In this document: positions 46,774 to 56,359 of the stretch, piece after piece
How the letters are laid out: each line of letters opens with the position of its first letter
Position numbering within the stretch: position 1 is the stretch's first letter
Assembly (NCBI RefSeq): GCF_024385575.1
Contig: NZ_JANFMV010000004.1
Location: forward strand, 1 to 64,000
Length of the DNA: 64,000 nucleotides
Direction of reading: 5' to 3'
Origin: Rhizobium sp. NRK18
GTDB taxonomy: Bacteria; Pseudomonadota; Alphaproteobacteria; Rhizobiales; Rhizobiaceae
Program-made: the position numbers and the translations under genes
The notes under the pieces: model-generated
Database searches by the model: none
What the model was told of the DNA's origin: nothing
Seen by the model: only the letters and a program-made list of their open reading frames with translations

Positions 46774-46803
46774 TATGGTATCGGTACCGGTATCGCTACC
46801 ATA
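46774..46803. promoter_or_regulatory. Tandem LacI-type operator between ltnD and the LacI gene
   Basis: Two adjacent 12-mers, GGTATCGGTACC (46777-46788) and GGTATCGCTACC (46789-46800), differ by one base and each is an inverted repeat GGTA-N4-TACC around a CG as LacI proteins like. Outer TATGGTA and TACCATA close the whole element symmetrically. It lies 38 bases from the ltnD start and 49 from the LacI start. Confidence 0.7.
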
Positions 46804-46851
46804 ACTCAGAGTACCTGCCTGTCAATCGCGACGACGACGGCAGGCGAAAGT

Positions 46852-47862
46852 ATGACGGGATCGGACCACGCAATGGCCAAGCCGACATTGGAAGAGGTTG
46901 CAGCCCGCGCCGGCGTCAGCAAGATGACTGCCTCGCGCGCCTTGCGCGGCGCGGCGGACGTGTCGCCGGAAAGCCTTGCCCGCGTGCGCGCCACCGCCGC
47001 CGAACTCGGGTATGTCCGCAACCAGCTGGCGCTGTCGCTCTCTTCCCAGCGCACCAATCTCGTCGGCGTCGTCGTTCCCAGCATGTCCAACATCGTCTTT
47101 CCGGAAGTGGTGTCCGGCATTTCGGCCGGGCTGGAAGGCTCGCCGATGCAGGCGGTGTTCGGCATATCGGACTACGATCCCGCCCGCGAGCACGCCATCA
47201 TCGCCAACATGCTCTCCTGGCAACCCTCGGCGATGATCGTCACTGGGCTCGACCAGACCCCGGACACCCGCGCGCTGCTTGCCGGCGCCGGCATTCCGGT
47301 CGTGCAACTGATGGATCTCGACGGCGAGCCGATCGATTTCAACGTCGGCCTGTCGCATGGGGAAGCAGGTGCGGCAATGGCGCGTGCGCTGCTCGGTACC
47401 GGCCGCCGGCGCTTTGCCTATGTCGGCAGCGCCCTCGAAAAGGATATCCGCGCCGCCAAGCGCAAGGCCGGCTTCGAACGCGCCCTCGCCGAAAGAGGCA
47501 TGTCCCTTGTCGCCGAAGCCATCGCGCCGGACTTCTCCTCGATCAGCCTCGGTAAGACGCTGACCACCTCCCTCATCGACGCGCACCACGATCTCGACTG
47601 CATCTACTATTCGAACGACGACATGGCGGCCGGCGGGTTGTTTGCGCTGATGGAGCGGGGCATCGCCGTGCCGGACATCATCCTGCCGGCCGGCTTCAAC
47701 GGCCTCGATTTCGTCGCCGCCCTGCCGGTGCACATCGCCACCTCGCGCTCGCCGCGCCGGCAGATCGGCCGCACCGCCGCAGAGGTGGCGCTCAAGGCCA
47801 TTGCGGGCGACACCTCACGCATGGACCGCATCTACCGCTTTGAGCCCGAAGTGCTGCTCTGA
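46852..47862 (+). CDS. LacI-family regulator of the threonate/erythronate run
   Basis: A 336-residue repressor. The N-terminal helix-turn-helix (TLEEVAARAGVSKMTASRAL) is followed by a periplasmic-binding-protein-like domain with LVGVVVPSMSNIVFPEVVSG. It resembles gluconate-type LacI regulators (GntR of E. coli). ATG 46852 has AGGCGAAAG upstream; ATG 46873 at MAKPTL is the minimal alternative. Divergent placement against ltnD with a tandem operator makes control of the ltnD run very likely. Confidence 0.8.
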   Translation: MTGSDHAMAKPTLEEVAARAGVSKMTASRALRGAADVSPESLARVRATAAELGYVRNQLALSLSSQRTNLVGVVVPSMSNIVFPEVVSGISAGLEGSPMQAVFGISDYDPAREHAIIANMLSWQPSAMIVTGLDQTPDTRALLAGAGIPVVQLMDLDGEPIDFNVGLSHGEAGAAMARALLGTGRRRFAYVGSALEKDIRAAKRKAGFERALAERGMSLVAEAIAPDFSSISLGKTLTTSLIDAHHDLDCIYYSNDDMAAGGLFALMERGIAVPDIILPAGFNGLDFVAALPVHIATSRSPRRQIGRTAAEVALKAIAGDTSRMDRIYRFEPEVLL

Positions 47863-47922
47863 GCAGCATGCCTATCTCGCCAAAACATGTCGCCGCGGGA
47901 AATCCGCTTGCGCGCAATCGCG

Positions 47923-47939
47923 ATTTAGTAAAAATTTAC
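47923..47939. promoter_or_regulatory. Operator-like element before the lac-type regulator gene
   Basis: ATTTAGTAAAAATTTAC, containing the near-palindrome GTAAA-AA-TTTAC. Its first 15 bases recur exactly at 49127-49141 in front of lacE. It lies about 35 bases before the regulator's start, so autoregulation is likely. Confidence 0.65.
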
Positions 47940-47974
47940 CTCGGAGTGAGGTTGAGTCTGGGTGGTGGTCTGCA

Positions 47975-49039
47975 ATGGTGACAATTCGCGAAATCGCAAA
48001 ATCGGTCGGGGTCTCGTCGGGCACCGTGTCGCGGGTGCTGAACTACGACCCGTCGCTGTCGATCTCCGAGCAGAAGCGCCAGGCGATCATCGAGACAGCG
48101 GAAGCCCTGAATTACGAAACGCCGCGCAACCGCAAGCGCGAACAGGGCGCCGTCATCCAGTTGCCGAACCGGCTGCTCGCCATACCGCGGCTGGCAATCG
48201 TCCACTTTCTCGAACCCGCAGAGGAACTGGTCGATCCCTATTATATCGGCGTACGCCTCGGCATCGAGAATCGCTGCCGCGACAACAAGACGGAGATCGT
48301 CAAGATCTTCCATTCGCAGGCCGCCGCCGACAACGCGTTGCTGCAAAGCATGACCGGCGTGATCGCCATCGGCAAGCATTCCCTTGAAGAGATCGACCTG
48401 CTGGCGGCGAACTGCCGTCATCTCGTCTTCGCCGACTTCATTCCGAAGAACCCGTCTTTTGACAGCGTGTCGAGCGATCTCGCATTGGCGACGCGGCAGA
48501 TCCTCGACGGTTTGCACACAGCCGGATACCGGCGCATTGCCTTCATCGGCGCGCACGATCCGATCAATGGCGACGGCAGGCCGTTCGGCGAATTGCGCTG
48601 TCGCGCCTACATCAACTGGCAGCGCGAGCATGATTCTTTCGATCCTGCACTCATCGCGCTCGGCGACAACAACGGCCATGGCCAGAACCTTCGCCTGGAA
48701 GTGGGCTATGAACAGGCCAAACGCATTCTGGCGCTAAACGAACGCCCGGACGCGCTCATCGCGGCCAACGACAACATGGCGATCGGTGCCTACCGCGCCA
48801 TACAGGAAGCCGGCCTGTCGATTCCCCGCGACATCGCGGTCGCCTCCTATAACGACATACCGGTCGCACAATTCCTGAGCCCGCCGCTCTCGACGATGAA
48901 AATCCCGAGCGAGCCGATCGGTGAGACGGCCGTCGATCTTCTGGTCGAGCGCATCAACGGCCGGGAATACACCAAGCACGTTTCCATCCCCACGCAAATG
49001 ATCTGGCGGGACAGCTGCCGTCGCCCCATCGCCGATTGA
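47975..49039 (+). CDS. lacR: LacI-family regulator, probable LacR of the lactose operon
   Basis: A 354-residue repressor. IREIAKSVGVSSGTVSRVLN is the DNA-binding region, and the ligand domain includes PYYIGVRLGIENRC and ALIAANDNMAIGAYRAIQEA, as in EbgR/LacR-type proteins that sense galactosides. It is transcribed in the same direction as the lac-type genes, 187 bases before lacE, and both share an exact 15-base element. The frame upstream of 47975 is not conserved. Confidence 0.75.
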   Translation: MVTIREIAKSVGVSSGTVSRVLNYDPSLSISEQKRQAIIETAEALNYETPRNRKREQGAVIQLPNRLLAIPRLAIVHFLEPAEELVDPYYIGVRLGIENRCRDNKTEIVKIFHSQAAADNALLQSMTGVIAIGKHSLEEIDLLAANCRHLVFADFIPKNPSFDSVSSDLALATRQILDGLHTAGYRRIAFIGAHDPINGDGRPFGELRCRAYINWQREHDSFDPALIALGDNNGHGQNLRLEVGYEQAKRILALNERPDALIAANDNMAIGAYRAIQEAGLSIPRDIAVASYNDIPVAQFLSPPLSTMKIPSEPIGETAVDLLVERINGREYTKHVSIPTQMIWRDSCRRPIAD

Positions 49040-49126
49040 CCCCCCGTAAAATTCCCTCCTCGAAACATGATGTTGGCGCCAGTTGCCCACCGCGCGCGCC
49101 ACGCCGCCTTCGCACCTGCAAAAAAT

Positions 49127-49143
49127 ATTTAGTAAAAATTTTC
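49127..49143. promoter_or_regulatory. Operator-like element before lacE (repeat of the regulator's site)
   Basis: ATTTAGTAAAAATTTTC; bases 49127-49141 are identical to 47923-47937. It is 83 bases before lacE, within an otherwise GC-rich gap, where it could overlap the promoter. Confidence 0.65.
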
Positions 49144-49226
49144 TTGCGCTCGGCGAGGATTTGAAGTTACCTGCTGGCGCGGCAGGGAGAGCTGCCACCG
49201 ACAGGTTTTAAAAACGGGAGGATTTC

Positions 49227-50495
49227 ATGAACAAGGCTTCACTGACGAAGCATTTTGCCGCTGCCGCTTTGGCAAGCGCGAGCATCCTGAGCGCCACGGC
49301 CGCCATGGCCGGCGAAATCACGGTCTGGTGCTGGGACCCGAACTTCAACGTCGCCATCATGAAGGAAGCCGGCGCGCGCTACACCGCGACCCATCCCGAC
49401 ACGACGTTCAACATCGTCGATTTCGCCAAGGCCGACGTCGAGCAGAAGCTGCAGACAGCCCTTGCCTCCGGTACGACGGACGCCCTGCCCGACATCGTCC
49501 TGATCGAGGATTACGGCGCGCAGAAATATCTGCAGTCCTTCCCCGGCGCCTTCGCGCCGATGACCGGCAAGGTCGACTATTCCGGCTTCGCGCCCTACAA
49601 GGTGCAGCTGATGACCGTTGACGGCGAAACCTATGGCATGCCGTTCGATTCCGGCGTCACCGGCCTCTTCTACCGCCGCGACTATCTCGAGCAGGCCGGC
49701 TTCAAGCCGGAAGACCTCGAGAACATCACCTGGAACCGCTACATCGAGATCGGCAAGGAAGTCGAGGCCAAGACCGGCCACAAGATGCTGACGCTGGATC
49801 TCAACGACGGCGGCATGACCCGCATCATGATGCAGTCCGGCAAGGAATGGTACTTCGACAATGACGGCAACCTGAACATCGAGAAGAACGCAGCGCTCAA
49901 GGCTGCCCTCGAAGCACAGGTCACCGCCGTCAAGGATGGCATCGTCCGCCCGGCAACCGGCTGGACCGATTACGTGGCCGGCTTCACCTCCGGCGACGTC
50001 GCATCGGTCGTCACCGGCGTCTGGATCACCGGCACGATCAAGGCCCAGGCCGACCAGTCCGGCAAGTGGGGCGTCGCTCCGACGCCGCGCGTTGACATCG
50101 ACGGTTCGGTGAACGCCTCGAACCTCGGCGGCTCCAGCTGGTACGTTCTCGAAAGCTCGAAGGAAAAGGATGAGGCAATCGATTTCCTCAACGAAATCTA
50201 TGCCAAGGACCTCGACTTCTATCAGAAGATCCTGACCGAGCGTGGTGCCGTCGGCTCGCTTCTGGCCGCTCGCTCCGGCAAGGCCTATCAGGAAGCCGAT
50301 CCCTTCTTCGGCGGCGAACAGGTCTGGCAGAAGTTCTCCGACTGGCTGGCCCAGGTTCCGCCGGTCAACTACGGCATCTTCACCAACGAACTGGACACGG
50401 CCGTCACCGCCAACCTGCCCTCGCTTCAGAACGGCACACCGGTGGATGACGTCCTGAAGGCGATCCACGATCAGGCGGAAACGCAGATCCAGTAA
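49227..50495 (+). CDS. lacE: Lactose-type ABC transporter substrate-binding protein
   Basis: A 422-residue periplasmic receptor. The Sec signal runs to about residue 29 (TAAMA|GEITV). GEITVWCWDPNFNVAIMKEA starts the cluster-B fold. The order receptor, two permeases, GH2 beta-galactosidase, ATPase is that of lacEFGZK in Agrobacterium radiobacter and Sinorhizobium meliloti, hence the symbol. ACGGGAGGA precedes the ATG. The ligand is thus probably lactose or another beta-galactoside. Confidence 0.75.
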   Translation: MNKASLTKHFAAAALASASILSATAAMAGEITVWCWDPNFNVAIMKEAGARYTATHPDTTFNIVDFAKADVEQKLQTALASGTTDALPDIVLIEDYGAQKYLQSFPGAFAPMTGKVDYSGFAPYKVQLMTVDGETYGMPFDSGVTGLFYRRDYLEQAGFKPEDLENITWNRYIEIGKEVEAKTGHKMLTLDLNDGGMTRIMMQSGKEWYFDNDGNLNIEKNAALKAALEAQVTAVKDGIVRPATGWTDYVAGFTSGDVASVVTGVWITGTIKAQADQSGKWGVAPTPRVDIDGSVNASNLGGSSWYVLESSKEKDEAIDFLNEIYAKDLDFYQKILTERGAVGSLLAARSGKAYQEADPFFGGEQVWQKFSDWLAQVPPVNYGIFTNELDTAVTANLPSLQNGTPVDDVLKAIHDQAETQIQ

Positions 50496-50538
50496 GTCTC
50501 TTTGCAGACGGGCGGTCGAGGCCGCCCAATCCTCCCAG

Positions 50539-50566
50539 GGCATGCGGCGGCTTGCTGCCGCATGCC
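50539..50566 (+). other. Intercistronic stem-loop after lacE
   Basis: GGCATGCGGC at 50539-50548 pairs perfectly with GCCGCATGCC at 50557-50566 over an eight-base loop. An upstream GGGCGG/CCGCCC pair (50510-50527) may add a second hairpin. Both are in the receptor-permease gap. Confidence 0.65.
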
Positions 50567-50623
50567 TGGCGGAGAGACTGCAGCGAAAGGCGTGTTACCC
50601 GATACGCGAGGCACCGAGGTTCC

Positions 50624-51520
50624 ATGGCAAGTGCAAGACGTGGCAGCTTGAAGCGCTACTATGATGTGAACGGCTGGCTGTTCGTGACCCCGGCGCTCAT
50701 CCTGATCGCCATCTTCCTCTTCTATCCGATACTGCGCTCGCTATCGCTGTCGGTCTATTCCGGCCGCGGCATGATGATGAAATTCGCCGGTTTCGGAAAC
50801 ATCGTCCGGCTCTGGAACGACCCGGTCTTCTGGACCGCGCTTGGCAACACCGTGACGTTCTTCGTCATCCAGGTGCCGATCATGATCATGATGGCACTGA
50901 TCCTCGCCGCCGTGCTCAACAATCCGCAGCTGAAGCTCAAGGGCCTGTTCCGCACGGCGATCTTCCTGCCCTGCGTATCGTCGCTTGTCGCCTACTCCAT
51001 CCTGTTCAAGAGCATGTTCGCGGTCGACGGCATCGTCAATCGCATCCTCGAAACAGTCGGCATCATCGATGCCCCGATCAACTGGCTGACGGATCCCTTC
51101 TGGGCAAAGGTCTTGATCATCATCGCCATCACCTGGCGCTGGACCGGCTACAACATGATCTTCTACCTGGCGGCGCTGCAGAATATCGACAAGTCGGTTT
51201 ATGAAGCGGCGCGCATCGATGGCGTTCCGTCCTGGCGGCGGTTCCTGCATCTGACCATTCCGATGCTGAAGCCGGTCATTCTGTTCACCACCATCACCTC
51301 GACGATCGGCACCCTGCAGCTCTTCGACGAAGTCTACAACCTGACCGAAGGCAAGGGCGGCCCGGCAAACGCCACGCTGACGCTGTCGCTCTACATCTAC
51401 AATCTGACCTTCCGCTTCATGCCGAATTTCGGCTACGCGGCCACAGTGTCCTACGTCATCGTGCTGATGGTGGCGATCCTCTCCTTCCTGCAATTCTACG
51501 CCGCGAGGGAACGCAAATGA
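50624..51520 (+). CDS. lacF: Lactose-type ABC transporter permease (MalF family)
   Basis: A 298-residue permease of six segments. The coupling loop is SVYEAARIDGVPSWRRFLHL. ATG 50624 has CGAGG five bases upstream and matches the family N-terminus (KRYYDVNGWLFVTPAL follows); the frame from 50552 covers the intergenic hairpin and is rejected. Its stop overlaps lacG as ATGA. Confidence 0.8.
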   Translation: MASARRGSLKRYYDVNGWLFVTPALILIAIFLFYPILRSLSLSVYSGRGMMMKFAGFGNIVRLWNDPVFWTALGNTVTFFVIQVPIMIMMALILAAVLNNPQLKLKGLFRTAIFLPCVSSLVAYSILFKSMFAVDGIVNRILETVGIIDAPINWLTDPFWAKVLIIIAITWRWTGYNMIFYLAALQNIDKSVYEAARIDGVPSWRRFLHLTIPMLKPVILFTTITSTIGTLQLFDEVYNLTEGKGGPANATLTLSLYIYNLTFRFMPNFGYAATVSYVIVLMVAILSFLQFYAARERK

Positions 51521-52341
51521 GAGCCGCCAGAACCAACCGTCGGATCAGCGCAGTTCTTCAGTATGCGCTTCTAGGGATCGCTGCATTCCTGTCGGTATTC
51601 CCGTTCATCTGGATGGGCATTTCCGCGACCAACTCCACGGCCGACATCATCACCGGCAAGCTGGCGATCGGCTCGCAATTCATGGCCAACTTCGCGTCCT
51701 TCTTCGCCAAGGTCGACGTGCCGCTCATCATGTGGAACTCGGCAAAGGTCACCCTTTTGGGCACCGCCCTGACATTGCTCGTCTCGTCGGTAGCAGGCTA
51801 CGGCTTCGAGATGTTCCGGTCGAAGTTCCGCGACCGGATCTATGCGGTCGTGCTCCTGACCCTGATGGTGCCGTTTGCCGCGCTGATGATCCCGCTGTTC
51901 ATGATGATGGCCAAGGCCCATCTCATCAACACCCACATCGCCATCATCCTGCCGATGGTCGCCTATCCCTTCATCATCTTCTACTTCCGTCAGGCGTCGA
52001 AGGCCTTCCCGTCCGAACTGCGCGATGCGGCCAAGGTCGACGGCCTGAAGGAATGGCAGATCTTCTTCTACATCTACGTTCCGGTGATGCGCTCGACCTA
52101 TGCCGCGGCCTTCGTCATCGTCTTCATGCTCAACTGGAACAACTATCTCTGGCCGCTCATCGTGCTGCAGTCGAACGACACCAAGACGATCACCCTCGTG
52201 GTCTCGTCGCTGGCGTCGGCCTATTACCCCGACTACGGCACCGTCATGATCGGCACCATCCTCGCCACCCTTCCCACACTGCTCGTTTTCTTCGCCATGC
52301 AGCGCCAGTTCGTCCAGGGCATGCTTGGCTCGGTCAAATAG
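51517..52341 (+). CDS. lacG: Lactose-type ABC transporter permease (MalG family)
   Basis: A 274-residue permease with six segments. The coupling loop is PSELRDAAKVDGLKEWQIFF. Start overlaps the lacF stop by four bases. It ends nine bases before the beta-galactosidase gene, which keeps transporter and hydrolase in one transcript. Confidence 0.8.
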   Translation: MRAARTNRRISAVLQYALLGIAAFLSVFPFIWMGISATNSTADIITGKLAIGSQFMANFASFFAKVDVPLIMWNSAKVTLLGTALTLLVSSVAGYGFEMFRSKFRDRIYAVVLLTLMVPFAALMIPLFMMMAKAHLINTHIAIILPMVAYPFIIFYFRQASKAFPSELRDAAKVDGLKEWQIFFYIYVPVMRSTYAAAFVIVFMLNWNNYLWPLIVLQSNDTKTITLVVSSLASAYYPDYGTVMIGTILATLPTLLVFFAMQRQFVQGMLGSVK

Positions 52342-52350
52342 GATTTCAAA

Positions 52351-54597
52351 ATGCGTCGATATGAGAATTTCAACAGCGGCTGGATTTTCAAGGCCGGCTT
52401 CGAAAAGGACCAGGCGGGAAGCCTGCAGTCGGGCGAGACCGTGCGCCTGCCGCACACCGCGGTCGAACTGCCCTACAACTATTTCGACGAGACGGAATAC
52501 CAGAAGGCCTTCACCTATCAGAAGGTCATCGCCTACGAGCCCGGCTTCGACGGCCGGGAAGTCTCCGTTGTCTTCGATGCCGCCATGGCGGACGCCGTCG
52601 TTTATCTGAACGGCGTCGAGATCATCGCCCACAAGGACGGCTACACGCCGTTCGAGGCGCGCCTCACACCGCACCTGAAGGCCGGCGACAACCTGCTGAC
52701 GGTGAAGATCGACGGTTCGGAAAATCCGGAAATTCCGCCCTTCGGCGGCCAGATCGACTATCTGACCTATGCCGGCATCTACCGTGACGTCTGGCTGAAG
52801 GTGACGAGCCCGGTCTCGATCGCCAACGTCAAGATCGAGACCCCGGACGCGCTCGCCGACGAAAAGACGGTCCGCGCCAAGGTCTTCATCGCCGATCCGA
52901 CCGGCAAGGGCACGAGCGGCACGGTGCGCGTGACGGTTCGCGACGAGAGCGGGCTCGATGTCGCAAGCGGCGAGGCAAACGTCAGCGACAGCACGGTGAC
53001 CGTCGAGCTTTCGGGCATCAGGGAAGCCCAGCTCTGGGATATCGACGATCCGGTTCTCTACACGCTCGCCGTCGAGCTTCAGACGAGCCATGGCAAGGAT
53101 CACGTGGAAAGCCGCTTCGGCTTCCGGACCGCCGAATATACGGTCGACGGTTTCTTCCTCAACGGCCGGAACCTCAAGCTGCGCGGCCTCAACCGCCACC
53201 AGGCATGGCCGCATCTCGGCTATGCGATGGGCCGGCGCGGTCAGGAGAAGGATGCCGACATCCTGAAATTCGACCTGCGCTGCAACATCGTGCGCACCTC
53301 GCACTATCCGCAGTCCAAGTGGTTCCTCGACCGCTGCGACGAAATCGGTCTCCTGGTGTTCGAGGAAATCCCCGGCTGGCAGCATATCGGCGGCAAGGCA
53401 TGGCAGCAGGAATCGATCGAGAACGTCCGCCGGATGATCGAGCGCGACTGGAACCATCCGTCAATCATCATCTGGGGCGTTCGCATCAACGAGAGCCAGG
53501 ACAATCACGATTTCTACGCCGAGACCAACCGCGTGGCGCGTGAACTCGACAGCACCCGGCAAACCGGCGGTGTACGCTTCATCACCGACAGCGAGCTGCT
53601 CGAAGACGTCTACACGATGAACGACTTCATTCTCGGACAGGAGGAAATGCCGGGCCGCAACCGCGAGCGCGTGGTGCTGCGCCCGCAGTCGGAGACGACG
53701 GGCCTCAAGCACAAGGTCCCCTACATGATCACCGAATATAACGGTCACATGTACCCGACCAAGCGCTTCGACCAGGAACAGCGCCAGGCCGAACATGTGA
53801 CGCGCCATCTCCTGATCCTCAATGCCGCCGCCGGCGACCCCTCGATCTCCGGCTCCACCGGCTGGTGCATGTACGATTACAACACCCACCGCGACTTCGG
53901 TTCGGGCGACCGCATCTGCTATCACGGCGTCCTCGACATGTACCGCGAGCCGAAATTCGCGGCCTATGCCTACGCCTCGCAGGGCGATGCGGACGGCGGC
54001 GTGGTGCTGCAGCCGGTGACCTTCTGGGCCCGCGGCGAACGCAATATCGGCGGCGTCCTGCCGCTGATCGTGCTGACCAACTGCGACTATATCGAACTGA
54101 AGTTCGGCGACTACGCACCGAAGCGGATCTATCCGGACAAGGAGACCTATCCGCATCTGCCGCATCCGCCGGTCGTCATCGATCTCAGGACGGTGACGCC
54201 GGAAGAATTCGGCAGCTGGGGCCGGCTGTGGCGTGACGGCGTGATCACCGGTTTCGTCGATGGCGAAGCGGTCAAGACGATGACGCTCCATGCAGATCCG
54301 GAGCCGACCACGCTGCAGATCGCCCCCGATGCCACCGACCTCGTCGCCGGCGAGAAGGATTGCGTCCGCGTCATCCTGCGCGCGCTCGACCAGGGCGGCA
54401 ACATCCTTCCCTTCTTCGACGATCCGGTCGCGGTATCGCTGGAAGGCCCGGGCCGCATCGTCGGACCGGAGCTGATCAGCTTCAAGGGCGGCGCCGCCGG
54501 CCTCTATATCGAGGCCGGTGACGAAAAGGGTACGCTGACGCTGAAGGCGAGCTGCCGTCCCTTTGCCGACCAGACCGTAACCTTCACGCTGACCTGA
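52351..54597 (+). CDS. lacZ: GH2 beta-galactosidase-type glycoside hydrolase
   Basis: A 748-residue cytoplasmic glycosidase of family GH2. Signature one is NIVRTSHYP; signature two is WNHPSIIIWGVRINE, whose Glu381 is the acid/base. The likely nucleophile is Glu462 in MITEYNGHMYP. Domain order is N-terminal jelly roll, immunoglobulin-like domain (about 185-270), TIM barrel (about 275-560) and C-terminal beta domains. It is shorter than E. coli LacZ (1023) and of the S. meliloti LacZ1 size. Operon context favours beta-galactosidase; beta-glucuronidase or beta-mannosidase activity cannot be excluded from sequence alone. Confidence 0.8.
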   Translation: MRRYENFNSGWIFKAGFEKDQAGSLQSGETVRLPHTAVELPYNYFDETEYQKAFTYQKVIAYEPGFDGREVSVVFDAAMADAVVYLNGVEIIAHKDGYTPFEARLTPHLKAGDNLLTVKIDGSENPEIPPFGGQIDYLTYAGIYRDVWLKVTSPVSIANVKIETPDALADEKTVRAKVFIADPTGKGTSGTVRVTVRDESGLDVASGEANVSDSTVTVELSGIREAQLWDIDDPVLYTLAVELQTSHGKDHVESRFGFRTAEYTVDGFFLNGRNLKLRGLNRHQAWPHLGYAMGRRGQEKDADILKFDLRCNIVRTSHYPQSKWFLDRCDEIGLLVFEEIPGWQHIGGKAWQQESIENVRRMIERDWNHPSIIIWGVRINESQDNHDFYAETNRVARELDSTRQTGGVRFITDSELLEDVYTMNDFILGQEEMPGRNRERVVLRPQSETTGLKHKVPYMITEYNGHMYPTKRFDQEQRQAEHVTRHLLILNAAAGDPSISGSTGWCMYDYNTHRDFGSGDRICYHGVLDMYREPKFAAYAYASQGDADGGVVLQPVTFWARGERNIGGVLPLIVLTNCDYIELKFGDYAPKRIYPDKETYPHLPHPPVVIDLRTVTPEEFGSWGRLWRDGVITGFVDGEAVKTMTLHADPEPTTLQIAPDATDLVAGEKDCVRVILRALDQGGNILPFFDDPVAVSLEGPGRIVGPELISFKGGAAGLYIEAGDEKGTLTLKASCRPFADQTVTFTLT

Positions 54598-54608
54598 GGG
54601 CAGAAGAC

Positions 54609-55679
<1,071 letters not shown>

Positions 55680-55728
55680 ACAATCTGCCGTTTCAGCCGT
55701 TTAGTCCCTACACGAGTTGGAAAGGACC

Positions 55729-56232
55729 ATGATCATGAAACGGCTGAACCAGAAGCTGAGTGAAACGGATCGCGAGGAAGACTACCGCGATTACGAAGCG
55801 CGCGATCTCGACGAGGGCTGGCCTTACGCGGATGAGGACGCGACGGGTGGCAAAAACGGCACGCCCTACGGCAAGTCCACCTCGAATTTCGACGAATCCG
55901 CACGGGTCGGTGCGGAAATCAGCGACGAGACCATCATTCACAGCGAAGGTGGTCCCGCTGCTTCGCCAAGCGGTGAAGACAGCGTCATCGAAGATGATGT
56001 CCTGGAAGATACCGTCAATTCCATCTTCGAAAACCATGAGCGGATCGATACGTCCCTCGTCACGGTGACCGTTCATGACGGCGTCGTGACCCTGGAAGGC
56101 AGCGCCGAAACGGAAGGCTTGCGGATGCTCGCCGAGCGCACGGCCCTCTCCGTCAAGGGTGTGCGCGGCTGCAGCAATCGCCTGACGCTCATCGGCGCCG
56201 ACAGCCATATCCCCGCCGATGCCGATGAATGA
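55729..56232 (+). CDS. BON-domain protein, cytoplasmic or unanchored
   Basis: A 167-residue acidic protein. The C-terminal 70 residues form a BON domain (VTVTVHDGVVTLEGSAETEG, then MLAERTALSVKGVRGCSNRL). The N-terminal 95 residues are rich in Asp, Glu and Arg and look disordered, without a signal peptide or lipobox, unlike most OsmY-type periplasmic BON proteins. ATG 55729 has TGGAAAGGA upstream. It is 49 bases after lacK and ahead of a strong stem-loop, so it may be read with the lac genes or be separate. Function unknown. Confidence 0.75.
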   Translation: MIMKRLNQKLSETDREEDYRDYEARDLDEGWPYADEDATGGKNGTPYGKSTSNFDESARVGAEISDETIIHSEGGPAASPSGEDSVIEDDVLEDTVNSIFENHERIDTSLVTVTVHDGVVTLEGSAETEGLRMLAERTALSVKGVRGCSNRLTLIGADSHIPADADE

Positions 56233-56241
56233 CCGAAAGAT

Positions 56242-56287
56242 GCGGAGGATGAACGGCGATGGCGTTGACTACGCGGTCATCCTCCGC
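56242..56287 (+). terminator. 11-bp stem-loop after the BON gene
   Basis: GCGGAGGATGA at 56242-56252 pairs perfectly with TCATCCTCCGC at 56277-56287 around a 24-base loop. It lies nine bases after the BON stop codon. There is no T-run, so termination is probable but not certain. Confidence 0.6.
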
Positions 56288-56359
56288 CATCAAGGCTCAG
56301 CAGCGCCGGTTCCGGGATGCGGAGCGATAGCCGGCGTTGGCGAGGGAGCCTGAATTTCC

